From: Betaproteobacteria bacterium
Lineage (GTDB): Bacteria > Pseudomonadota > Gammaproteobacteria > Burkholderiales > Burkholderiaceae_C
NCBI GenBank assembly: GCA_009922295.1
Contig: RFWA01000206.1
Span: forward strand, 1-5,083
Direction: 5' to 3'
Length of the DNA: 5,083 nucleotides
Shown here: positions 1 through 5,083 of the stretch, piece after piece
Layout of the letters: every line of letters starts with the position of its first letter
Position numbering within the stretch: position 1 is the first letter of the stretch
The notes under the pieces: model-generated
What the model saw: only the letters and a program-made list of their open reading frames with translations
Told to the model about the DNA's origin: nothing
Database searches by the model: none
Translations under genes and position numbers: made by a program

Positions 1-1045
1 CTGGCGCAGACGTCCCGACCAAGGTGATCTTGCCTTTGAGGTCGGCGAGCGGTGTTTTGCCGGACGCAACGTCTGCGAGTGAGATGTACTTGAAGGTGCC
101 GCCTTCGGGGCCGCCCTTGCCACGATAGGGGATCAGCATGTTGGCCTCGCTGTCCACAGGAACGCGCAGCGGACGCTGTCCGGGCGCGTTGATTGTCATC
201 CACTCAATCTTCAAGTAGCCGGCAGATTGTTCCAAAGCACCGCCGGCAAAGGCGCCGGGCATGGCGGGGGGCGCATTGAGCATGGAGCGAAGCACCGCAA
301 CCGACAGGGCCTCATAGTAGTCGCCCTGGTATTTAAAAACTGCCGGTGTGCGTCTGAAGACGCCATCGCTATCTGCCACGGAGTTGAAAATGCCTGTACT
401 GGCTGCGGCGCCAGCCAAGTCGGGCAAATTTCCGCCGTGGCTATACCACTGGTACCAGTTCACACCCAGTTCAGGAAAGCCGGAGGCGGGCGTTGGTGGC
501 GCAGAGAGCCTGCCGCTTTTGGCCGCGCCCTTTTCGTTACTAAGGTAGGCGCCCAAGACGACATTGCGCCCCTTGATGGACTCGGCAAAGCGCGCATCGT
601 AGTCCAGGCTGGGTGCCAGGCGCTGCAACGATGCGGCAAAACCTGGGCTGTCTTTGAGCGGGCCTCTTTCAAGTGCCTTTAACGTATTCAGGCCGGAGCT
701 GGTATCTGGTTCTGCAAATACGACGTCAAAACCCAGCACCCCAATTTGGTACTTGTCAAACAGCAAGTCCATGATATTCGCCAGTTTGTCGCGACTCCAG
801 GGCCAACGACCCAGACTGGCCAAGCTTTGTTCATCGATGTCAAGAATGACGATGGAATCTACCACTGCCTTTTTCACAGGATCCGACTTGAAGCTTCGGA
901 ACTCGTTGTCCAGATGCATCCTGATGTCCGCGATACTCTGATCCATCTGATCCAGCACACCCAGGCGAGGCATGTGCAGCAAATGCAGCATAAAGGGCAG
1001 TGTGACGCATAGCCCGAGGGCGATTCGGATGAAACGCTGATTCAT
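1..1045 (-). CDS. CHASE2-domain membrane sensor protein, N-terminal part (C-terminus beyond window)
   Basis: This is an uninterrupted reading frame of 348 codons from an ATG at 1045 to the left edge, with no stop, so the C-terminal part is missing. Residues about 6-24 form a hydrophobic N-terminal membrane segment. The rest matches the extracytoplasmic CHASE2 sensor domain: ILDIDEQSLASLGRWPWSRD (residues 67-86), GFDVVFAEPD (105-114), VVLGAYLS (162-169), the F-N-x-V-x-D-x-D-G-V-x-R-R stretch (220-232), and the closing GKITLVGTSAP just before the edge. In known CHASE2 proteins this domain is followed by two or three more membrane helices and then an adenylate/guanylate cyclase, histidine kinase, diguanylate cyclase or serine/threonine kinase domain. 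Which one applies here cannot be seen; a cyclase is a common arrangement in this group. The start is fixed because an in-frame TAG lies eight codons upstream with no ATG, GTG or TTG between. The ribosome site is weak (GGTGG, 3 bases before the ATG). The gene lies downstream of hppA on the same strand, but a terminator separates them. CHASE2 is a confident call; the ligand is unknown. Confidence 0.88.
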   Translation of the reverse strand, partial: MNQRFIRIALGLCVTLPFMLHLLHMPRLGVLDQMDQSIADIRMHLDNEFRSFKSDPVKKAVVDSIVILDIDEQSLASLGRWPWSRDKLANIMDLLFDKYQIGVLGFDVVFAEPDTSSGLNTLKALERGPLKDSPGFAASLQRLAPSLDYDARFAESIKGRNVVLGAYLSNEKGAAKSGRLSAPPTPASGFPELGVNWYQWYSHGGNLPDLAGAAASTGIFNSVADSDGVFRRTPAVFKYQGDYYEALSVAVLRSMLNAPPAMPGAFAGGALEQSAGYLKIEWMTINAPGQRPLRVPVDSEANMLIPYRGKGGPEGGTFKYISLADVASGKTPLADLKGKITLVGTSAP

Positions 1046-1131
1046 AAAACCACCAATTTCCCAATAACGCTAACGGACGGCCCCGATCTTTTGGTGGATG
1101 GCCGCTTCAGTCGTTGTGTAAGTGCCTGCCC
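1046..1131 (-). promoter_or_regulatory. Leader/promoter region of the CHASE2 gene with inverted repeat over the RBS
   Basis: Because the hppA terminator lies just upstream, the CHASE2 gene should have its own promoter in this stretch. I found no convincing -35/-10 pair. The visible structure is a 7-base inverted repeat, CCACCAA at 1050-1056 and TTGGTGG at 1091-1097 (plus-strand reading). In the minus-strand transcript the arm nearest the start codon contains the only plausible ribosome-binding purines (GGTGG), so pairing would cover it. The 34-base loop and the short arms mean this could be chance. Confidence 0.3.
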
Positions 1132-1158
1132 AAAAAAAGGCCCGCCGAAGCGGGCCTT
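1132..1158 (-). terminator. Rho-independent terminator of hppA
   Basis: A perfect 9-bp stem (1137-1145 with 1150-1158) encloses a four-base loop that reads TTCG on the minus strand. It is closed by a C-G pair, which gives the very stable C(UUCG)G tetraloop. On the minus strand the stem runs directly into a T run (A's at 1132-1138 on the plus strand). It begins about 18 bases after the hppA stop codon. The plus strand has no T run after the hairpin, so it acts in the hppA direction only. It separates hppA from the CHASE2 gene downstream. Confidence 0.93.
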
Positions 1159-1176
1159 GACCTCATGCGAACCGGT

Positions 1177-3246
1177 TCAGCCGCCGTGAATCTTCATCAT
1201 CACGGGAACAATCAACAGCGCCACGATGTTGATGATCTTGATCAGCGGATTGATCGCCGGGCCGGCCGTGTCCTTGTAGGGGTCGCCTACCGTGTCACCA
1301 GTGACCGCAGCCTTGTGCGTTTCAGACCCCTTGCCACCGTGGTGGCCGTCTTCGATGTACTTTTTGGCATTGTCCCAGGCGCCGCCGCCGGTACACATGG
1401 AAATTGCCACAAATAGGCCGGTCACGATCGTGCCCATCAGCAAGCCGCCCAAAGCCGCAGGGCCGAGGACCAGACCTACCAAAATCGGGGCTACAACGGG
1501 CAGCAATGAGGGAATCATCATCTCTTTGATGGCGGCTGTGGTCAGCATGTCGACGGCTGTGTCGTACTCGGGCTTGCCAGTGCCATCCATGATGCCTTTG
1601 ATCTCCCGGAATTGCCGCCGGACTTCCACCACCACCGACCCTGCTGCGCGGCCAACGGCTTCCATGGCCATGGCGCCGAAGAGGTAAGGAATCAGCCCGC
1701 CGATGAACAGTCCGATGATGACCATGGGATTGCTCAAGTCAAAAGTGATGACCTTGCCATAGCTCTCCAGCTTGTGGGTGTAGTCAGCAAACAGAACCAG
1801 GGCAGCCAGGCCGGCGGAACCGATGGCATAGCCTTTGGTCACGGCCTTGGTGGTGTTGCCCACAGCGTCCAGCGGGTCAGTGATCTCGCGCACGCTAGCG
1901 GGCAGCTCTGCCATTTCGGCGATGCCGCCTGCGTTGTCAGTGATCGGACCGTAGGCGTCGAGCGCCACCACGATGCCAGCCATGCTGAGCATGGACGTTG
2001 CGGCAATCGCGATGCCGTACAGTCCGGCCAGTGAGTAAGAGGTCCAGATGGCGACACAGACAAAGATCACGGGCCAGGCGGTAGATCGCATGGATACGCC
2101 GAGGCCGGCAATGATGTTGGTGCCGTGGCCCGTGGTGGACGCTTGCGCAATGTGCTGTACCGGCGCGTACTGTGTGCCGGTGTAGTACTCCGTGATCCAA
2201 ACCAATGCTGCAGTCAAGATCAGACCAACAGCGCAAGCGCCAAACAGCTTCATCTGGCTGCCGGTGGCGGTGATAGCGTTGTCCGGCATCAACCACTGGG
2301 TGACGAAGTAGAAGGCGATCAAGGACAGACCACCGGCAACTGCCAAGCCTTTGTACAGCGCCGGCATGACATTCTTCATTCCTGGGCTCGCCTTGACGAA
2401 AAAGCAACCGATGATGGATGCAATGATCGACACGGCGCCGAGGGCCAGCGGGTAAATAACGGCACTGGTACCAGCGGAAGTCACCAGCAGGGCGCCGAGC
2501 ACCATGGTGGCGATCAATGTGACCGCATAGGTTTCAAAGAGATCGGCCGCCATGCCCGCGCAGTCACCAACGTTGTCGCCAACGTTGTCAGCGATCACGG
2601 CAGGATTGCGAGGGTCATCTTCTGGAATGCCAGCTTCGACCTTGCCCACCAGGTCGGCACCCACGTCGGCGCCTTTGGTGAAAATCCCACCGCCCAAGCG
2701 GGCAAAAATAGAAATCAGCGAGGATCCAAATGCGAAGCCGATCAGCGGATTCAGCAATTTAGCCAGATTTTTATCGGGCGTGAGGTTGCCATTGCCCACC
2801 AGAAACCAGTAGAAAGCCGTGACTCCCAACAGCCCCAACCCAACCACTAACATGCCAGTGATAGCGCCCCCCCGGAACGCGACGTCCAGTGCCGGGCCAA
2901 TACCTTTGGTGGCGGCTTGTGCTGTGCGCACATTGGCGCGCACAGAGACGTTCATGCCAATGAAGCCGCAAGCCCCTGACAGCACCGCGCCAACCACGAA
3001 GCCGATGGCGCTGAGTCCGTCCAGAAAGATAGCGATCAGGACCGTCAAAATAACGCCTACGATGGCGATGGTCTTGTATTGCCGCGCCAAATAGGCTGCT
3101 GCGCCAGTTTGAATCGCCGCTGCAATCTCTTGCATTCGCGCATTGCCGGGATCCTGAGACAGAATCCAGCTGCGAGCCCAAATGCCGTATGCAACGGCGA
3201 TAAATCCACAAACGAGCGCCAGAATCAGCGCTGAGTTGCCTGCCAT
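1177..3246 (-). CDS. hppA: Membrane-bound proton-translocating pyrophosphatase, K+-independent type
   Basis: This is a complete 689-residue integral membrane protein of the H+-PPase family. It couples hydrolysis of pyrophosphate to phosphate with proton export across the cytoplasmic membrane, conserving energy that the soluble enzyme would lose as heat. The length is normal for bacterial members, and many hydrophobic segments begin at residues 5-25. The active-site motifs are intact: D194-x7-K202-x-E204 within KGADVGADLVGKVE, the acidic loop DNVGDNVGD (220-228), TDNAGGIAEM (436-445), and the C-terminal GGAWDNAKKYIE (621-632) plus GDTVGDPYKDTAGP (650-663). The subtype marker GNTTKAVTKGYAIGSA (463-478) carries K467 and T470 where K+-dependent enzymes have Ala and Gly. 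By established family rules this indicates a K+-independent, proton-pumping enzyme. The ATG at 3246 has a good ribosome site (GGAGA, 7 bases upstream). The gene ends in a strong terminator and is divergent from ppa, the soluble pyrophosphatase. No frameshift or missing key residue was seen. Confidence 0.98.
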   Translation of the reverse strand: MAGNSALILALVCGFIAVAYGIWARSWILSQDPGNARMQEIAAAIQTGAAAYLARQYKTIAIVGVILTVLIAIFLDGLSAIGFVVGAVLSGACGFIGMNVSVRANVRTAQAATKGIGPALDVAFRGGAITGMLVVGLGLLGVTAFYWFLVGNGNLTPDKNLAKLLNPLIGFAFGSSLISIFARLGGGIFTKGADVGADLVGKVEAGIPEDDPRNPAVIADNVGDNVGDCAGMAADLFETYAVTLIATMVLGALLVTSAGTSAVIYPLALGAVSIIASIIGCFFVKASPGMKNVMPALYKGLAVAGGLSLIAFYFVTQWLMPDNAITATGSQMKLFGACAVGLILTAALVWITEYYTGTQYAPVQHIAQASTTGHGTNIIAGLGVSMRSTAWPVIFVCVAIWTSYSLAGLYGIAIAATSMLSMAGIVVALDAYGPITDNAGGIAEMAELPASVREITDPLDAVGNTTKAVTKGYAIGSAGLAALVLFADYTHKLESYGKVITFDLSNPMVIIGLFIGGLIPYLFGAMAMEAVGRAAGSVVVEVRRQFREIKGIMDGTGKPEYDTAVDMLTTAAIKEMMIPSLLPVVAPILVGLVLGPAALGGLLMGTIVTGLFVAISMCTGGGAWDNAKKYIEDGHHGGKGSETHKAAVTGDTVGDPYKDTAGPAINPLIKIINIVALLIVPVMMKIHGG

Positions 3247-3253
3247 AGATGAG

Positions 3254-3258
3254 TCTCC
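3254..3258 (-). promoter_or_regulatory. Ribosome binding site of hppA
   Basis: The minus strand reads GGAGA seven bases before the ATG at 3246. The spacing and match to the anti-Shine-Dalgarno sequence are good, and it fixes the hppA start. Confidence 0.8.
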
Positions 3259-3416
3259 AGTTGTTTCGCTGAAGGTAGGGCAACGTCGTTGACCCCACCG
3301 CTGCGTTGCTTCCTCACCGTGAAACGGCCACTGCGGAGTGGACGCCGGCGATTGGCCAACCGGCGGACTGTAACGTGAAAAGGGTGCTTATTCAGCCGCT
3401 GCAAGTGACGAGCAAG

Positions 3417-3422
3417 TAAAAT
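3417..3422 (+). promoter_or_regulatory. Candidate -10 element for ppa
   Basis: TAAAAT matches the sigma-70 -10 consensus at five of six positions and lies 50 bases before the ppa start codon, a sensible leader length. The upstream -35 region is poor, so this is a weak prediction made on sequence alone. Confidence 0.3.
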
Positions 3423-3472
3423 CAGGGTTAATACTTAGTTCCCTTCGATTCAACGTAACCAGAAACAACACC

Positions 3473-4009
3473 ATGTCCCTCGACAACGTCACTCCCGGCA
3501 AAAACGTCCCAGAAGCTTTCAATGTGATCATTGAAATCCCGATGAATGCAGATCCCGTCAAATATGAAGTTGACAAGGCCACCGGCGCTATCTTCGTGGA
3601 CCGCTTCATGAGTACGTCCATGCATTACCCGACCAACTATGGCTATGTGCCCAAGACCATTTCAGGTGATGGTGACCCGGTCGACGTGTTGGTCGTAACG
3701 CCTGTGCCTTTGATTCCGGGCGTGGTGGTCACTTGCCGCGCCATTGGCATTCTGAAGATGCGGGACGAAGCCGGCGAAGATGGCAAGATCTTGGCTGTGC
3801 CCACCGACAAAATCCTGTCGATTTACTCACAATGGCAAAAGCCGGAAGACCTCAATCCGCTGCGCCTGAAGACCATCGCTCATTTTTTTGAGCATTACAA
3901 GGATTTGGAGGAGGGCAAATGGGTCAAGATTCTGGGCTGGGAAGGACCAGAGTCGGCACGGCAGGAAATCATGGACGGCATTGCCAACTACAACAAGGCT
4001 AAGACCTGA
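3473..4009 (+). CDS. ppa: Soluble family I inorganic pyrophosphatase
   Basis: This complete 178-residue cytoplasmic enzyme hydrolyses pyrophosphate to two phosphates and so pulls biosynthetic reactions forward. It aligns from its first residues (MSLDNV) with the E. coli enzyme of 176 residues, which supports the ATG at 3473. The signature DGDPVDV (66-72) is present, and every catalytic or metal-binding position I can map from E. coli is kept: E21, K30, E32, R44, Y52, Y56, D66, D68, D71, D98, D103, K105, Y142, K143. The sequence HFFEHYKDLEEGKWVK near the C-terminus is also family-typical. There is no clear Shine-Dalgarno sequence; the leader just before the ATG is A/C-rich. The gene is divergent from hppA and followed 52 bp later by cheW on the same strand with no obvious terminator, so read-through into cheW is possible. 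By family knowledge the enzyme is Mg2+-dependent and oligomeric, usually hexameric in bacteria. Confidence 0.98.
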   Translation: MSLDNVTPGKNVPEAFNVIIEIPMNADPVKYEVDKATGAIFVDRFMSTSMHYPTNYGYVPKTISGDGDPVDVLVVTPVPLIPGVVVTCRAIGILKMRDEAGEDGKILAVPTDKILSIYSQWQKPEDLNPLRLKTIAHFFEHYKDLEEGKWVKILGWEGPESARQEIMDGIANYNKAKT

Positions 4010-4027
4010 CCCGCGTGTATCATGAAG

Positions 4028-4047
4028 GCACTGCGTCCGAGCGGTGC
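4028..4047 (+). other. Stem-loop just upstream of the cheW ribosome site
   Basis: GCACTGC (4028-4034) can pair with GCGGTGC (4041-4047) across a six-base loop, giving seven pairs including one G-U. It ends two bases before the AGGAG ribosome site of cheW. No T run follows, so it is not a normal terminator. It could shape the ppa-cheW message or be incidental. Confidence 0.35.
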
Positions 4048-4048
4048 T

Positions 4049-4053
4049 AGGAG
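4049..4053 (+). promoter_or_regulatory. Ribosome binding site of cheW
   Basis: AGGAG lies eight bases before the ATG at 4062. It decides the start in favour of that ATG. The in-frame GTG at 4044 lies upstream of this site and the second ATG at 4071 is too far from it. Confidence 0.8.
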
Positions 4054-4061
4054 TCGACATC

Positions 4062-4586
4062 ATGGAACTGATGCAAAACAGAAATTCAAAATCTTTCCAG
4101 TCGGCGGGGCACGCCCGGAAAAGCCTCATTGAAGGCAGCCAATACCTGACTTTGCGCCTCGGACAGGAAGACTACGCGATTGATATTCTGCGCGTGCAGG
4201 AAATTCGATCCTATGAAGTTCCTACGCGGATGGTGAACGCCCCCGAGTTCATCAAGGGTGTCATTAATTTGCGTGGCGTCATCGTACCGATCGTCGACCT
4301 GCGGCTCAAGCTCAACATTGAGTCAGTCGCTTATAACGAGTTCACAGTTGTCATCATCCTCAATGTCCGGGGTACTGTGCTCGGCGCGGTCGTGGACGCC
4401 GTGTCCGATGTGGTTACTCTGGCAATGGATGCCATCAAGCCTGCGCCTCAGTTCGAGGCTGCGGTCGATGCAAGATTCATCACCGGCCTGGCCAGTGTTG
4501 GCGACAGGATGCTGATCGTCATCAACATGGATGCACTCATGAGCAATGCGGAAATGGGATTGGTAGCGAGCATCCCGCAAGACTGA
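4062..4586 (+). CDS. cheW: CheW chemotaxis coupling protein
   Basis: This complete 174-residue cytoplasmic adaptor links methyl-accepting chemotaxis receptors to the histidine kinase CheA in chemosensory arrays. The CheW domain fills residues about 25-168 and is close to the E. coli protein throughout: YAIDILRVQEIRSYE (38-52), APEFIKGVINLRGVIVPIVD (60-79), DAVSDVVTL (112-120), GLASVGDRMLIVIN (142-155). Residues V45, E47 and R71 correspond to E. coli V36, E38 and R62, positions important for CheA/receptor contact. Residues 1-24 are a polar, probably flexible, N-terminal tail slightly longer than in E. coli. The ATG at 4062 is chosen from the AGGAG site. The gene follows ppa by 52 bp and ends 6 bp before a convergent gene. 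No cheA, receptor or other che gene is in the window, and no flagellar (sigma-28) promoter was seen in the gap. This could be the main CheW or a paralogue serving another array. Confidence 0.95.
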   Translation: MELMQNRNSKSFQSAGHARKSLIEGSQYLTLRLGQEDYAIDILRVQEIRSYEVPTRMVNAPEFIKGVINLRGVIVPIVDLRLKLNIESVAYNEFTVVIILNVRGTVLGAVVDAVSDVVTLAMDAIKPAPQFEAAVDARFITGLASVGDRMLIVINMDALMSNAEMGLVASIPQD

Positions 4587-4592
4587 TTTGAA

Positions 4593-5083
4593 TTAGCTGT
4601 CAGTTTTGCGCATAGGGCTGCGCTGACGCAATTCGTCCATGTAATCGCTGATGCCGTCGCCCTCGCGGACCAAAAATTTCTCGACAGCATCGGCAAACGC
4701 CGGATGAGCCAGCCAATGTGCGCTGGTGGCCATGACTGGGAGCAACGCTCGTGCTAGTTTATGCTCGCCTTGGGCACCCCCCTCAAAGCGCTGGTAGCCG
4801 TGTTCGATGCACCATTGCAGTGGCTGGTAGTAGCATGCCTCAAAGTGCAGGCAGTCCACCCGTTCCAGCGCTCCCCAGTAGCGGCCATAGGCTACAGCAC
4901 CTTGGCTTTCAGGATCAAATTCGGCGCTAACCCTTGTCCCGCTTGGCTTGATTGCTATCAAACTTGAAGCGATTGGTCTTCCATCCCGTTCGGCAATAAA
5001 CAGCAGCCAGTTTTCCGGCATCGTCGTGGCCATGGCGCTGAAAAATTGCCGATTCAAATAGGGTGCATTTCCATGTTCAAGGT
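4593..5083 (-). CDS. FemAB-like (DUF482, GNAT-fold) acyltransferase, C-terminal part
   Basis: The frame is open from the right edge to a TAA at 4593-4595, giving the last 162 residues of a protein whose family is usually about 380-400 residues, so more than half lies outside the window. Recognisable family features are LLFIAERDGRPIASSLIAI, the core AYGRYWGALERVDCLHFEAC, YYQPLQWCIEHGYQRFEGGA, and QGEHKLARALLPVMATSAHW. These are hallmarks of the DUF482/FemAB-like group with an acetyltransferase fold, often annotated as peptidoglycan biosynthesis/recognition or simply GNAT family protein; the true substrate is not known. A TTG at 5057 could be read as a start, but the sequence upstream continues in frame with family-like residues (NAPYLNRQFF), so it is internal. 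The stretch KPSGTRVSAEFDPESQ between the two core strands is longer than I expect for the family and may come from an inserted repeat. The gene is convergent with cheW, 6 bp apart. Confidence 0.85.
   Translation of the reverse strand, partial: LEHGNAPYLNRQFFSAMATTMPENWLLFIAERDGRPIASSLIAIKPSGTRVSAEFDPESQGAVAYGRYWGALERVDCLHFEACYYQPLQWCIEHGYQRFEGGAQGEHKLARALLPVMATSAHWLAHPAFADAVEKFLVREGDGISDYMDELRQRSPMRKTDS
4914..4961. repeat. Possible in-frame insertion resembling a dispersed short repeat, inside the acyltransferase gene
   Basis: This segment is bounded by ATCAAA at 4914-4919 and ATCAAA at 4957-4962 (direct copies), and its right end also holds an inverted repeat, TTGAT (4948-4952) and ATCAA (4957-4961). 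It encodes a hydrophilic loop that interrupts an otherwise well-conserved part of the protein. The overall pattern, ATCAAATTCGGC...GCTA... to CTATCAAA, reminds me of a short repeat scattered through Comamonadaceae genomes. That comparison is from memory and only one copy is in the window. Confidence 0.3.

Larger units (their letters stand above)
3247..3472. promoter_or_regulatory. Divergent hppA/ppa control region
   Basis: This 226-bp stretch between the two divergent pyrophosphatase genes has no coding potential I would defend. It must contain the promoters of both. Toward ppa, TAAAAT at 3417-3422 is a fair -10 match (five of six) but has no good -35 at normal spacing. Toward hppA I see only weak candidates. 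Structured elements cluster in the middle: two abutting small hairpins (CCGT-gaa-ACGG at 3317-3327, CCACT-gcgg-AGTGG at 3328-3341), two palindromes (CGCCGGCG at 3343-3350, TTGGCCAA at 3352-3359), and a CGCCGG/CCGGCG inverted repeat at 3343-3348 and 3360-3365. Some may be operator sites or leader RNA structure; none matches a regulator site I recognise. Confidence 0.6.

Noticed and set aside
227..682. Plus-strand open frame of 151 codons opposite the CHASE2 gene
   Set aside because: It lies antisense to a continuous, recognisable CHASE2 domain, and its translation resembles no family I know. It is a shadow of the real frame.
2125..2850. Plus-strand open frame of 241 codons opposite hppA
   Set aside because: It is antisense to the most conserved part of hppA and has low-complexity, Gln/His/Gly-rich composition typical of shadow frames. 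The same applies to the other frames nested in hppA.
3352..3359. TTGGCCAA palindrome as a known regulator site
   Set aside because: An 8-bp palindrome alone is expected by chance at this scale and matches no operator I can name. It is mentioned only as part of the control region.
3388..3621. Minus-strand open frames covering the ppa start and leader
   Set aside because: They overlap the conserved 5' part of ppa in antisense, have no ribosome site I can support, and show no family likeness.
4044..4061. GTG at 4044 as the start of cheW
   Set aside because: The AGGAG at 4049-4053 would then lie inside the gene, while it is ideally placed for the ATG at 4062. The six extra residues are not part of the CheW domain.
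4599..4627. GTCAG/CTGAC inverted repeat as a terminator for cheW
   Set aside because: It lies inside the coding end of the convergent gene, has a long loop and short arms, and is not followed by a T run.
5055..5057. TTG at 5057 as the start of the acyltransferase
   Set aside because: The frame stays open to the right edge and the upstream residues fit the family, so the gene is cut by the window rather than short.

Overview
The window looks like ordinary chromosomal sequence from a betaproteobacterium. The best guess is Burkholderiales, probably Comamonadaceae (Rhodoferax/Polaromonas-like). This rests on the moderately GC-rich coding sequence, the style of the pyrophosphatase, CheW and CHASE2 proteins, and a FemAB-like (DUF482) acetyltransferase typical of proteobacteria. 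The assignment is inferred from protein resemblance remembered without a database search. I see no tRNA, rRNA, CRISPR array, insertion sequence, phage gene or integration scar.

Layout, left to right: (1) 1-1045, minus strand, the N-terminal 348 residues of a CHASE2-domain membrane sensor whose output domain lies beyond the left edge. (2) 1046-1176, a gap with a strong UUCG-capped intrinsic terminator that ends the next gene. (3) 1177-3246, minus strand, hppA, a complete membrane-bound proton-pumping pyrophosphatase of the K+-independent type. (4) 3247-3472, a 226-bp divergent control region. (5) 3473-4009, plus strand, ppa, a complete soluble family I inorganic pyrophosphatase. (6) 4062-4586, plus strand, a complete CheW chemotaxis adaptor, 52 bp after ppa. 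(7) 4593-5083, minus strand, the C-terminal 162 residues of a FemAB-like/GNAT-fold acyltransferase, convergent with cheW across only 6 bp.

The main functional theme is pyrophosphate metabolism. The energy-conserving pump (hppA) and the energy-dissipating soluble enzyme (ppa) are transcribed divergently from one short shared region, so their expression could be balanced there. The CHASE2 receptor and CheW are both signalling proteins, but nothing in the sequence ties them mechanistically to the pyrophosphatases.

I did not find a convincing undescribed system. The points most worth a second look are the shared hppA/ppa control region, a probable in-frame insertion resembling a dispersed repeat inside the acyltransferase gene, and an inverted repeat covering the likely ribosome binding site of the CHASE2 gene.
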